A stretch of DNA of 39,883 nt from Brachionus koreanus (taxonomy: Eukaryota > Rotifera > Eurotatoria > Ploima > Brachionidae): contig PJRA01000555.1 in the NCBI GenBank assembly GCA_016987375.1, forward strand, positions 250,126 through 290,008. The letters run 5' to 3'. A model generated the notes under the pieces. That model was not told where the DNA came from. It saw nothing but the letters and a program-made list of their open reading frames with translations, and ran no database searches. This document shows positions 1 through 11,500 of this stretch, one piece after another (the stretch's first letter is position 1; every line of letters begins with the position of its first letter). The position numbers and the translations under genes were made by a program.

Positions 1-567
1 AAGGAAGGTCAAGATATTCCAGCACACTGAGCTGTTCTTTACTTGCTTTAAAAAGAATATCTTGTGTTTTGTGTATATTTGTTCAATCTTCTCCAACTTT
101 AAGGTTTCTAACAAAGGTCTGATTCTGGAAAATTTATTGATTCCTATAGCTCTTTTAATTAATAAATTTTGTCTTATGTCTAGTTCATTTAGCTTATTTT
201 CACTTGTATTGACCAAATCCAGATGATATCGAAAAATTGATTGACAAAACTGTTTATAGAGAAAGCTTACTAGATTAGGACATGCCGATTTTGGTTTACA
301 GCCAAGTCCATATAAAGAGTAAAAGCTTTTCTCAACTTTTTTCCACTTTTCTTCAACAAAATTCCAGATAAAGTTACTATCACCTATCGGGAGACCCAAA
401 TATTCTATATTTTTAGTCTGTGGTATCTTAAAGCCATTAAAGATAATATTGCTAATATTAGAATGAAATACAGATAAAGCTTTTGATAGAATTTTTGAGC
501 GTTTGGTAGTGGTTAAATAATTATAGCGATTAGTAACTAAATGATTTCTTAAAGGAATATATGATAT
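1..567 (-). mobile_element. LINE reverse transcriptase, C-terminal fragment (runs off the window)
   Basis: On the minus strand one frame is open from 567 to the window edge. It reads like the region just after the palm of a LINE reverse transcriptase: a segment reading FNGFKIPQTKNIEYLGLPIG, then a tryptophan/lysine-rich helix (WNFVEEKWKKVEKSF) and a thumb-like stretch with the KRAIGINKFSRIRPLLETL pattern. The catalytic FADD motif would lie upstream and is missing, because a stop at 568-570 closes the frame. The copy therefore looks 5'-truncated, as LINE insertions commonly are. There is no start codon. The element's 3' end lies outside the window. The clade cannot be fixed from this part alone. 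Confidence 0.75.
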
Positions 568-740
568 TCATGTATTAGGAATGAGTGATTTTTAAAAGTT
601 TCTAATTGAATCTTAAGTTTAAGTTTCAAAATTCAGTGAACAACATTTGAAACTAATTTAGAATTTTTAAGGCCTTCTTAAGATTTGATCTATTTAAACT
701 GATAGAAAATGTTAGTTTGCTTTAATTTTAAATTTTATTT

Positions 741-756
741 GGCCCTGAAAAGGGCC
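741..756 (-). terminator. Histone 3' stem-loop of H4 copy 1
   Basis: The minus strand reads GGCCCTTTTCAGGGCC: a perfect 6-bp stem and 4-nt loop matching the metazoan replication-dependent histone 3' end. The 5' flank is C-rich (CCCCC). TTTGCTTT on the plus strand (AAAGCAAA in the RNA) lies at 716-723, 17 nt downstream of the stem-loop, as a candidate U7-binding element. Confidence 0.95.
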
Positions 757-785
757 GGGGGTTATTATTACTTTGAATGGAAGAT

Positions 786-1100
<315 letters not shown>

Positions 1101-1234
1101 CTAGCTATCTTTAAAATATTATATTTTTCGTTTATGATATTTTCATGTCAGTCAGTCAGTATTTATAAATAACACAGTGTCTAAATTTTATATTCAAGCC
1201 AATTCGACGTCCAATATAATTTTAGAAATTTTTT

Positions 1235-1252
1235 TGCATAATATGTTCGTTT
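1235..1252 (-). promoter_or_regulatory. Conserved H4 upstream element, copy 1
   Basis: The plus-strand string TGCATAATATGTTCGTTT is identical upstream of all three H4 genes, at 138-181 bp from the start codon. Sequence on either side of it at copy 1 is otherwise diverged from the other two. This suggests a transcription-factor site; the factor is unknown. Confidence 0.55.
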
Positions 1253-2572
1253 AATTATGAACATACTAAAAATCTAAAAGGTCAGTCTGAAAAAATTATC
1301 ATAATTTCCACACTAATTAATGTGTAGAACCAAAAACATATTTTTATAGCTTTCAATCTAAATTTTTGATAATTGGAAATAACTAATGGAATTTACCGTT
1401 AAACTGGACATCTAATACTACAATGTTCAACAGAATTAAAAAAAAATTTGTTATTTAGACAATTTAAATATTTTTTCTGAGAATAATTAAATATTTTTTG
1501 AGAATTAAAACAAAATGTTTAATTTGTAAAAGCTATTTTATTTGAGAAAAACCAAGCCTTAAAGTAATCCTATGATTGTACGGTGAACAGTATGCATTCA
1601 CCTGAGTTAACACAATTATCAAAACTATATTTTTAGCATGTGAATTTAATGAATCAAGAGGTCTTTTATAAACTTGGCACTCAAAGTCGCGCCAGACTTT
1701 TCGACCCATTTTTTTTTTCCTTTTTTTAATGAAAATAAAATAATTTTTAATATTTTTGATTTAAGAAGTGATTGAAAAAAATAAATATTTATTTTATTGA
1801 ATAAAAAAAATAAAGAAAGTAGATATAGAGGTTTAAAAAAAACCCTCTGTCCTTTGAAGGTTTTGCTTTTTGAATTGATATGTCAGAGCATGATTGAGTC
1901 ATTCTGATGAAAGAATTTTTGGAGTGTTTTGAATCTAGATATGTTTAATATACTACTCAATTGTGTAGTTGTTATCTTGTTATATTCTCTTTTGTTCGTG
2001 AGCCATCAGATATTTAAAAATATCCTGATAATTTCAAATTAATGTTATGTTTTTGCTTTTTTAAAAATATATTTAGAATATTTTAAATTTATTATTTTAC
2101 CTTATTATGATTTCAATTTATTAATCTTTTAAAAGTAATCAAATTATTAAAATACAAAGTAAAATTGAATTTGATTATGCATTACTAATTAAGTAAAAGA
2201 AAGAAATTAGCGCGTTTAGTAAAGTCTAGTTAGGTTAATTAAGTTCTTAGTATCATAACGGTTAATATAATAGGTAAATATAAAATGTTACTAAGCTGCT
2301 TGAATTGTCAAATAAGACAAACAAAAATTTTGAATTGATAAACTTAAGTCGTGTTATTATTATAATCTGATAACAATTTTTCAATTTCTAATAAAATTTT
2401 TGAAGAGACTACTTATACAATTAAAAAAAATTATGTCGAATTCTCAATAAGAACCAACAAGTATTTCAGAGAATTCTAGAAGTTGATAGTTATTGGACTT
2501 AGCTGAAATTTCTCAAAAATAGTTATGGAGAAATTATGATTTTAATTAATGCTTATTGATATTTTTTTTAAA
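1253..2572. other. AT-rich intergenic DNA, no gene seen
   Basis: Long A/T tracts, no sustained reading frame and no recognisable RNA gene. The right end (about 2430-2640) is the H2A 3' flank and has a homologue at 26783-27040. Confidence 0.5.
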
Positions 2573-2598
2573 TTTGCTTTAAATTTTAATTTTTGAGT

Positions 2599-2614
2599 GG
2601 CCTTTAAAAAGGCC
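2599..2614 (-). terminator. Histone 3' stem-loop of H2A copy 1
   Basis: The minus strand reads GGCCTTTTTAAAGGCC, a perfect 6-bp stem with loop UUUA. The candidate U7 element AAAGCAAA (TTTGCTTT on plus) lies at 2573-2580, exactly 18 nt downstream. Confidence 0.95.
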
Positions 2615-2647
2615 GGGGAGTTATTCTAGTAAATTAATTGAATGAAT

Positions 2648-3037
2648 TTATTCTGATTTTGAAGCTGGACCTTCTTCGGCTTTCTTTGGCAACAAAATAG
2701 ATTGAATATTTGGCAAAACACCACCTTGAGCAATTGTTACACCAGCAAGTAATTTGTTCAACTCTTCATCATTTCTTATGGCCAATTGTAAATGACGAGG
2801 AATAATTCTTGTCTTTTTGTTGTCTCTTGCTGCATTGCCAGCCAATTCAAGAATTTCAGCACTCAAATATTCCAACACAGCAGCCAAATAGACTGGAGCT
2901 CCAGCTCCAACTCTCTCAGCATAGTGTCCTTTTCTCAATAGTCTGTGTATACGACCAACTGGAAATTGAAGTCCTGCTCTTGATGACCTTGTTTTACCCT
3001 TGGCTCTTACTTTGCCTCCTTTTCCACGTCCAGACAT
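2648..3037 (-). CDS. H2A: Histone H2A, copy 1
   Basis: Core histone that dimerises with H2B. The 129-residue intronless product starts [23 protein letters not shown]. It carries the histone fold ([22 protein letters not shown], then the acidic-patch region [21 protein letters not shown]) and the LLPKK ubiquitination-site context, and ends [10 protein letters not shown]. There is no SQ(E/D) motif at the C-terminus, so it is not an H2A.X form. It is transcribed divergently from H2B copy 1 with 426 bp between start codons. The product matches copy 2, and copy 3 differs by one tail residue. Confidence 0.97.
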   Translation of the reverse strand: MSGRGKGGKVRAKGKTRSSRAGLQFPVGRIHRLLRKGHYAERVGAGAPVYLAAVLEYLSAEILELAGNAARDNKKTRIIPRHLQLAIRNDEELNKLLAGVTIAQGGVLPNIQSILLPKKAEEGPASKSE

Positions 3038-3463
3038 GTTTTCTTCTTTTTTATGTTTGTTGAATTGAAATTAACTTTAAATTGGTTTATTCAAAATGCA
3101 TTTAGCGCCATCAAAAAATTCATATTTATCCTCGATTTATTGCTTAGAATAATTATTAACAAAAAGAAAAAATTTGATTTTTTATTTTAAATTTAATTTA
3201 AATAAAAAAAGGCGGTAGGTTCAACTCAATCAAACAATTAGACTCAAACGAATTAAAAATTATGTTAAATAAAATATATTTTTAACAATTGATTGGAGTT
3301 TGTGTGAAATTATAATTTATATTTTTGCAAATTTAGCAACATTCACCTCTTGAACTTTGTTTTGTACATAATCATATTAGTTGTTTTATTCATGTCAAAT
3401 AAACTAAGTATGTTGCGGCCTGAGCATCATTAATTGAACAAAGAACAATTGAGAGAAATTAAA
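3038..3463. promoter_or_regulatory. Divergent H2A/H2B promoter region, pair 1
   Basis: The 426 bp between the two start codons is the only place for both promoters. It holds a GC-rich island on an AT background (GGCGGTAGGTTCAAC at 3211-3225), a CCAAT-type motif read as ATTGG near 3290, and AATAAAC boxes close to each gene that could serve as weak TATA elements. The whole region is duplicated at pairs 2 and 3, so its conservation there is partly just recent copying. Confidence 0.6.
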
Positions 3464-3832
3464 ATGCCACCAAAGACACCAAGCAAAGGAGCCAAAAAAG
3501 CTGTCAAGCCAGTCAAAGGAGCTAAAGGAGAAGGCAAACGAAGAAAGAAAAGGAAGGAGACTTATTCAGTGTACATTTACAAAGTATTGAAACAAGTTCA
3601 TCCAGACACTGGTATTTCTAGCAAAGCTATGAGCATTATGAATTCTTTTGTCAATGACATATTTGAGAGAATAGCCTCTGAGGCTTCTAAGTTGTCGACC
3701 CACAATGGTCGTTCGACTATTTCTAGTCGTGAAATTCAAACAAGTGTTCGTCTTTTGTTGCCTGGTGAATTAGCTAAGCATGCTGTTAGTGAAGGTACAA
3801 AAGCAGTCACCAAATACACTAGCTCTAGATAG
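3464..3832 (+). CDS. H2B: Histone H2B, copy 1
   Basis: Core histone H2B of 122 residues, intronless. A basic tail ([18 protein letters not shown], then GKRRKKRKE) precedes the histone fold, [20 protein letters not shown] through [20 protein letters not shown]. The C-terminal [24 protein letters not shown] helix carries the conserved ubiquitination lysine. I chose the ATG at 3464; an upstream in-frame TTG would add ten residues unlike any H2B. The last residue is Arg here and Lys in copies 2 and 3. It is divergent to H2A copy 1, and its 3' end is the stem-loop at 3869-3884. Confidence 0.97.
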   Translation: MPPKTPSKGAKKAVKPVKGAKGEGKRRKKRKETYSVYIYKVLKQVHPDTGISSKAMSIMNSFVNDIFERIASEASKLSTHNGRSTISSREIQTSVRLLLPGELAKHAVSEGTKAVTKYTSSR

Positions 3833-3868
3833 GTTCATTTATACTTATTGAACATTCATAAAACCCCC

Positions 3869-3884
3869 GGCCTTTTTCAAGGCC
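3869..3884 (+). terminator. Histone 3' stem-loop of H2B copy 1
   Basis: GGCCTTTTTCAAGGCC preceded by CCCCC. The candidate U7 element is slightly degenerate here (ATAGCAAA at 3903-3910), but still exactly 18 nt downstream. Confidence 0.95.
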
Positions 3885-3910
3885 AATCACTTTCTAAAAA
3901 ATATAGCAAA

Positions 3911-4349
3911 TTTGTTTAGTTAATTTTCTATTTTGCTTTGATTAAAAAAGCATTTGTTAAACAAATACACAATTTAATCTCTTTGGCAATGCTTATATTT
4001 TCTGTAACTAGATATTTTTAGTGGTGATTTCTTTTTAATTAAAATTAGAATTCTTTTTAATTCAAATTTAAGTCAATTTTTATATTCAAACAAATAATTA
4101 AAATAAATAATTAAAATTAACAGTTAAAACTGTAAATAGGCTTACATTTTTTTTTCATATTTTTGAATAGTTTTCACCAAAAAAATTGAATTTAAGTAGA
4201 CTGTTTGAAAAAATAAAAGATTGATTTTTCTCAAAGATAAAATAGAAAAAAAAAATAATATAAAAAATTCTTTAGATTGTCAATTTATTATTAAAAAATT
4301 TACAAAATTAAAAAAAAAACATCAAATTTTATTTGAAAAAAAATTTATT
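3911..4349. other. AT-rich spacer, no gene seen
   Basis: Spacer between the H2B 3' end and the Ig gene, which is transcribed toward it. Poly-A/T runs only. An AATAAA on the minus strand at 4344-4349, just past the Ig-gene stop codon, may be that gene's polyadenylation signal. Confidence 0.45.
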
Positions 4350-5732
4350 CTAATTAAGTTTTGGTGGACTACGACAGCCTTTATTATCAGGATTTGTAAT
4401 AGATTGTTGACACTCCGGAGTTTCTGGAAAAAAAAATTAAATTTTGAGCAAAAAAGAAATAAAAATATTGAAAGCTTACGGTATAATCTAACTCTTCCTT
4501 CTGACATATAGCCAAGCGATGATTCACTAGTAGCTCTAAGAACGTATGTACCATAGTCTCCCGAGATAACATTTATCACAGTTATGCGAGCCAAAATGCA
4601 GTCAGTGCACACATCTGGCTCGGGAATTGTGGCTTCAAACTTGTACTTGAACGTCTTTTCAGTCAATGGTATTAAAGCTGTGGGATTATTTGGATCGACT
4701 TCTTTGTACCAGCTCAATCTCGGCGCCGGATAGCCGTTAGCATAGCACTCCATGTAAGCATCAACTTCAAAGTTCGGAGCCTGACCAACCGACTCCTGAC
4801 ATTTAACTGAAGGCGGAACTGAAATAATTTTAAATATTTAAATAAAAAAGCCTTTTTAAACTTTAAAAATTTTTTACATCTAACTGAAACTTTAAGGGTC
4901 CATTCGGACCCACTGCCGATTAGATTTGTAGCTATGCATTTGTAAACTCCTCTATCATACATGCTTATATTTCTAAGCACTAAAGATTGACCCTTTAATT
5001 TGATTAGAATTAAATAAAAAAATTAAGGAAAAATAAACATTTACATTAAATTTTGCTATTCCTCCCTGTATGGGTTTACTGTCAGCTCTAATCCACGATA
5101 TATTCGGCTTGGGGTATCCCTGAGCCTTGCAGTCCAAATTAAAGCTTTCTCCGATATCGACTTCGACGTCCTTGGTCGAAGATTCTAAAATGATAGGCTC
5201 ACCTGATTTTAGATAAAATTTAGAAAAAAAAAACAGTTTTAAAAAAAGAGTTTATTAACTGTGAACATCCAAGTATCTGGTCAAGCTGACCTCTTCTTCT
5301 CCAGTATCTGCCAAATAACAGGTTAAATTTCCAATGTCGTCTCTGTCTAAAGGATCAAAGTGCAAGTACCAGTCCTGGCTATTGAGTTCATGATGGGCCC
5401 ATAGTCTTTGAATGGGATTTTTGAATTGAAAAACATCATTATTTGTTGCCAAGTAGAATATTTTGCCATCGTTTTGACGATGCAATCTCCAACTAACACT
5501 CTTTCTATTTCCAGGCGTCAATTGCACTACAGTACACTTGGCTGTCATTGACTCACCAGCTCTTGGCACTATGGGATCAAAGATGATTCCGTCTTTGTCC
5601 CTCATATCAAATCTTGGTATTATTTCACATTGATACAAATCTAGAATATTTAATTTTTGTTAAAAATTGGGACTAATCGGGTAAAGTGAAGCTACCTATT
5701 AACAATAGGACAACAACTAGCTGTACAAACAT
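4350..5732 (-). CDS. Secreted three-Ig-domain protein, lachesin/IgLON-like
   Basis: Six exons with GT-AG introns and consistent phases: 5732-5696, 5640-5260, 5202-5045, 4992-4878, 4818-4480, 4423-4350, giving 367 residues. Exon 1 encodes a signal peptide (FVQLVVVLLLIG). Ig1 has the Cys...Trp...DDIGNLTCY pattern, and Ig2 has LDCKAQGYPKPNISW...YDRGVYKCIATN. Ig3 has MECYANGYPAPRLSWYK but reads DYGTYVLRATS where Y-x-C is expected, so its second disulfide cysteine is missing; an extra pair (DVCTDC) is present. The tail is short, contains two cysteines and ends RSPPKLN. I see neither a transmembrane segment nor a hydrophobic GPI signal, unlike typical lachesin or IgLON adhesion proteins. A role in cell-surface or neural adhesion is inferred from the family. 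The exon boundaries are my own splice reading. Confidence 0.8.
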
Positions 5733-6180
5733 TTTTGAGTTTTTTTTTGTTTTGCATCAAAAATTTAAAATAATTTTTTTGTCCTATTTTTTTTTTTGGT
5801 TATTTTTTTGACATATTTAAAGGTAAAACGGTCAGTTAAACAAGTCAATTATTTTGGCTTTTTTCTTCTATTCGAAAAAAACTTGACCAAAATTTTAATA
5901 TCAAATAAAAAGAATAAAATACCAGGTAAACAGTTTATTTTTTATTTTAAACTAAGCTAATGATGGCGATGGCCAAAAAACCTCTAATTATTAAATAAAA
6001 AATTCACATGTGCTAAAAATTATCAATTTTAAAAACTGTTCTATATTTTATTTTTATATAACTAATGAAAGAAATTCAATGGGTCCATTCAATCAACAAC
6101 TATTTTCACTTTCAACATCTTTAGTGATGGGCGGCGGCCAACCACTTGCCGTTTGAAAACCGTCTTTTTGGCCGGCAACT
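5733..6180. other. Upstream region of the Ig gene
   Basis: AT-rich, with poly-T and poly-A tracts. A short GC-rich island stands out at about 6120-6178 (GGCGGCGGCC and GGCCGGC) and could be a 5' untranslated exon or promoter element. No coding sequence seen. Confidence 0.35.
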
Positions 6181-6930
6181 AAACAGTCCGAAAAAAAGTA
6201 AAACAATTAATCAGAAATACTTTTAGAAGAATTTTAATTAATGGATTAATCGAAGAGTAGGAAAAAAACTGAGAAAAAATTAGCAAAAATTCAATCATAC
6301 ATGAGCTAGAAGAAATCTTGATACATGAAATGAGGAGAACCTCAGGCTGCTCAGAATGGACCAGCTTTAAGATTAAAAACTTTTTAATAAGAACTTTTGA
6401 ACGTGCTTCTATTGAGTCCAATTTGAGCTGGTTGTGCATGTCTGTGATTTTTGTCTTAAGTGGAAAGAATTTGATGTGTCTAAAGATTTTGTCTTGAAGT
6501 TTTTCAAGATCTCATGATATTTTTTGCGTTGAACAACATAATGAAATAAAAGAATAATCGAAGATGGAACGGATAAAGCTTATAAAAATAATTTTGCACA
6601 GAAACCGAAGGATTTTTTAGCTTTAGCCCTTTTATTTCCTGAATGAGATTGTTTTTTGATGTAGTTCTTGAGCTAATACTTTCAAAAAGGTTTTTGAAGC
6701 TGAGCTTCGGGTCGAATTTGATACCCAAAAACGTCGGAAATTAGTCGAGAAAACGATTGAGTTTGTATTTTGACTGATAGTTTTTGCGATAGCCTGCTGT
6801 TGTAAAAATGGGATGAAATGTCTTGTTAACGTGATTTTATGCATGATTTTAGGTAACTTCAATCACTTTTAGTGATTTATTTGTGATCCAAATGGACAAA
6901 TCGTCTGCAAAAAGGGCAACTTTAACATTT
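6180..6930 (-). mobile_element. Decayed LINE reverse transcriptase (Jockey-like)
   Basis: The minus strand reads ALFADDLSIW (RT catalytic motif) near 6890-6920. Further on, in shifted frames, it reads FLGIKFDPKLSFKNLFESI and NLIQEIKGL, which match the spacing of a LINE RT after the active site. Stop codons and frameshifts separate the pieces, so this is a dead copy. No full frame survives. Confidence 0.7.
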
Positions 6931-6989
6931 TTGGAGAGTGTTTCAGATACATCACTAAAAAAGACTGAAAAAAGTCTAAGTGACAAACA

Positions 6990-8330
6990 AAAAATTAGAG
7001 AAAAAGAAATGCATAGTGAAAAGAAAGAATTAGAAAAAAATAGAACCCTTGAATCTTTAAGATACTGCCAAAAATCAAACTTAAACTAAGAAAAAAAGTA
7101 AACAAATGCTTGTGCTCCTAACTAAATCGTACTAATGTCGAAAAATATAATAACTTAATCCTAATGAACGTCCAGCAAGAAAAAAAAAGAAAAAAATCAT
7201 TTTTACTAGTGTTATCCAATTTAAAATTTTTAAAAAAATCAACAAATATATCAAAATACATCGAATTTAGAAGTACATTTTTGATAAAAAATGTTGAGCT
7301 ATTGTAATATACATTTAAACTGTATAAATAGTCTAAAAAATATATATTTTTTTTTATATTAATTCATTTTAACAATTAGGTAATATTTTTCTGACATTAA
7401 ATCGGAAACAAGTTACCTAAACTTTCAGAATCAATATAGAAATACTAGCATTCGATTTCATCAACGACAAAGCCTTGTCGAAACTTAAAATAAGTAACTG
7501 TTTTTAAATCTTTAATTTTAAATTAAATTTTATCTTTAATTTAGAATCAATTACATCAAAAGTTTAATCAAAATTCTTTTCATTCAAATAGATGTGGTTA
7601 CATATCCTCCGGAGAAATTCTAAAGGCTTATTTAAAGTATACTCGAAAGAATCCAAATACAAGTAGTAGCAAAAAAGAAAAAGAAATTCATGTGCAGAAA
7701 TTTCAAATGAAATCGACCATTAATATTTTTAATTTTAACTTTCCTTCAATAAAAAAAATTAAATATTTATTTTATTGTTATTTTTTTTATTCTATTATAT
7801 AATAATTTAGTTTGGATAAGAAAAATTTTGTACACAAAAAATTTTTTTTTCCGTCTTTGAGATTCTACATTTAAGTGTATAGTTCAATTATAGAATCCTC
7901 TATAAATAATGCAGACTTATTAAAAATAGACACATAAACAGTCCTTCATATGTTTTTTTATTCTTTTTTTTTATTTCTACATCACCCGTGAGTTTCTTTC
8001 TGAAATAAGTAAATATTTTGTTTTTTAAAATTTGTATATCGTTGCTAATTTTTTAGCTGCCAGTGTTAGCAATTACGTGGCAATAGTCCAGCAGGGATCG
8101 GATTGAGTCTGAATGGGTGGTTTTGTCAAATGCTTTAAGAACTATGTATTGCATGGGACACTAGAGAAAAATAAATTGACGAAAGAAGACAAAGATGAAG
8201 AGCTAGAAACAATAATAATTCTGAAATGCGTCTTTTTAGAAAATTAACAACCTAAGCGTCATCATAAGCATCGAAACTATCAGTTTTTTTTCTTCTTATT
8301 CATTTCATCATTTAATTCAATCTAAAAAAT
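6990..8330. other. AT-rich intergenic DNA, no gene identified
   Basis: Mostly A/T tracts. One lysine-rich open stretch near 6960-7089 lacks any domain signature, and 8060-8170 is less AT-biased but has no sustained frame. I cannot assign anything here. Confidence 0.4.
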
Positions 8331-8334
8331 TTGA

Positions 8335-8359
8335 CCGCTCTTGGCATTTCTAGTGTTAA
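8335..8359 (-). mobile_element. Solo piggyBac-like terminal end
   Basis: Reading leftward from 8359, the sequence is TTAACACTAGAAATGCCAAG. It resembles the ends of the complete TTAA-flanked MITE at 18331-18555, which begins TTAACACTAGAATCACCAA. No matching opposite end was seen on either side, so this is a truncated or very degenerate copy. Confidence 0.4.
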
Positions 8360-8504
8360 AATTGAATTTAAAATGTAATAAAAAAAATATGTTAAAAATT
8401 TTTATTTAAGAAAAATTAAAGCTCAAAAAAAGTTCAAATGTTAAATAAAATAATAAAAAATATAATTAAAATTAAATATTTTTTTGATTTAGATTCGGAT
8501 TGAT

Positions 8505-11500
8505 CTAAAGAATTTCACTAAGTTTGAGAATTTTCTCAGTTTTACGCTCTTCTCCATTGGCATCTAACCATTTATTGCATTCAAAAACATGAATTACATT
8601 TTCACTGACACTTTCACATTTGTTTGCTAAAGATTTAAATTGTTCTACTGATTGAGTTGATTTGGCCAACTTAGATTGATACACTTTAACATATCGTTTA
8701 TCAATCGCTTTAATTGACTTGTCAAAGTTTTCCAAAGTTCTCACATTGCTTACTTGTGAATTATTTGAGTATGTTACACTCATAAGCCAATTTATGCTCA
8801 TTTCAATTTTTGTTTTCTCGGACTTTTTTGCCTCAGAATTTTTGCTCTCACTCAAATTTTTGTCAAATTTAACATGTTTTTTCATCATGTCACGTCTAGT
8901 TCGAGGAGATGCAGATGTTTTTAAAATGGAGACAGTCGAAGAAGATTCATTAGGCTCAATTATTTCTTCACCATCGACATTTTTCGAATGGCTATTCCTT
9001 TGTTTTTTTAAACTAGCACTAATGGATCTGCTTCTTTTTGCTGGTATCATTCTTTGTGTTCGACCAAGCTCAGCGCTTTTGGCCCTTCTTGACTTGGTCT
9101 GATTCAACTTGTCCAAATCTTCAGGCTTTAAATCTTTTATGCGAATTTTGGTGCGTATTTTGTCCAAATGATCAAATAACTCAATGTCATGTGTTGATTC
9201 TTCACCCGAAATGGTTGTACTAACCGATCTTATTAGTACCTTGGAGAAATTAAATAGATCTTTCTCTTTTAAATTTAAAATTATGAGCTTACTGCATCTA
9301 AGTACCATTGCGGTGACCTGCCGCTATTGTCGTGACCGATTCTGATCATTTCCAACTTTCCTACATCTTCATCTACAATCTAAAAATTTTAAAAATTTAA
9401 CCAAACTTGTCATATTTTTACACTATAAGCATCTGTATAAATTTTTGAGGATTAAATAAGCAAAGTTTTGGACATTCCATTTTGAAGAGCATTTAATTTT
9501 TAAATTTTATTATTCAATATAATGAATAGGCTTCGAAAATCTAATATTGTGTCATAAAATGCGAGTATCTTTATCAAAAAATTGGTTGATTCAATGGTCA
9601 GTATTCTTTTTAAAAAATGGATTAAAAGAAGCTTTAGCAATCGAGTTTTACTTTAATTTAATTTTCGACTAAATTTTGTATTGTATGTATTGTTTAAAAA
9701 AAGGGTAAATTTTTGTTTTTTTTACATTAAATTTTTCACTTTTTGAGAAATTATACTTGTCATGTATCCCAAAAGCTAGACGCTTCGAAATGCTGATAAA
9801 TGCATTTACTACCTAAAGCACATCTTGACTTAATTATAGATCTGTGTTATCAACACGAGATTACAAGTACAAAAAGAGATTCAATTATCAGAACTTCATA
9901 ACTTTCAGTAATATTCAATAAAGCTTTAAAATAAACTATTATTCTTATCATACCGGTAACAATTGCTAGCAGCGATAAAATGATTTTCTTTATGGTACCA
10001 ATGTCAAAGGATTATTTGGAAAAACATTGTGTACAAAAGCTGGTACATTTAATAATGATACAAAATGGGTCATTCGAATATGAATTTCAGAGATTGGATA
10101 ACGATGGCGAAATAGTAAGGAAATTTAACGTTACAAATTTCATAGACGAAATTATTTACAAATGCTTAGAGACATCGAAAAAAGAGATGAAGATGTAACG
10201 TGGTAGAAATTTAAAACTGATTTTTTAAACTTCTCTGAAACCGCCTGATGTTTAGAGAGGGCTAAGATCGGAACTAAAAAGTATTAAACTAACTTCAAAT
10301 TTTGAAGAAAACTTAATGAAACTCCAGACAATTGCAAACAGGATAGATAAAATAGACCAATTCGAAATGGTACGCATTGGACCCAAGGGTATGGGCCGGA
10401 TTAGAGAGTAAGAATGAAGAAACATTGGATGAAGCTATCCGACATGTGAGAGTCTTTACAAAAGGATTAAGTAATTTTAACAAACTCACGGTTGTCAACT
10501 ATTAACGGCAAAAAATTGATAATTCAGTTATGAAACCTTCAAAAATTGGAAAAAAATATTTCCCAAAATTTAGAGGAACGAAATAAGAGCTAAATAACAA
10601 TTTAATTTGCTTCAGATGCAAAAAGCCAAGTCATAAGAGATCACAAAGTAGATTAAATTATTGTAATAATCAAAAAATTACCGTAGCACAAGAAGAATTT
10701 AATAATTAAATTGCAATAAACATTTAATAGTTAAAAAATTTATTTTCAAATTTGTGAGAAATATTGCTAAAAAAATCTAGATTTAAATTAGTTAGATTAT
10801 ACCTTAACCCCAAGTACTGAGTTAGTTATGCAAAGTACTATTAATTTTTTTTCCTTTTGTTTTTTGCTTCAATTTTTTTTTCTCTGCTGAAAATAAGACC
10901 TTATTTTCCTACATTTTATACAAACTAATTGTGAGATAGAAAAAAAAGACTATAATTACATAAAAATGATCAATTTGTCCTCTTTCAAATTCTCGTTTAG
11001 CTTTTGAATTGTGAAGACGATGCTGTCTGGTAACGCCATTGGAGCCTTTTATCTCAATATAAACCCTTGAGTCGGTTCCAGCATTTTTCAAATTTCCTGT
11101 CTTAACCGAAATGTGATAGATTTTTTTACCTAATTAAATTTTAAAATTTCAGACTAGAAAATTATAACAAAATTAAAATTACTTTTAAGTAAGCTTTTGT
11201 CATGGTGCATAATGACATTTTCGTACAAACTAATTACTGCTCTACTGTGATTATTCTTTTCCAGCCATTTGTCAACTTTAAAGGTAAAAATTCTGTCTGG
11301 TTGCTTGGAATAGAAGCATTTTATGAATTCAATGGACCAGTTGTGAGCCATTTTAGATGAATTATGGACCAAGATGAGTTTTTCAGGTGCGCCAAGATCA
11401 TTACTACAAGTGATCATGAAACAATCCAATTGATTACTCTCGAATAAATTTACATATGGAGTGAGAAAATTAAACACTTGTGAATTATGCTTAGAGCCGA

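Noticed and set aside
3434..3463. Ten extra codons in front of H2B copies, starting at TTG
   Set aside because: H2B proteins begin with a short basic tail after ATG; the ATG thirty bases downstream fits the family, and no start context supports TTG.
6883..7089. Lysine/glutamate-rich open frame of 68 codons
   Set aside because: The first part overlaps the antisense of an RT motif and the rest is low complexity; no domain or splice context.
8090..8170. Minus-strand residues resembling an AFDK/IRSLLDYC RT pattern
   Set aside because: Too short and out of the usual RT order; could be chance in AT-rich DNA.
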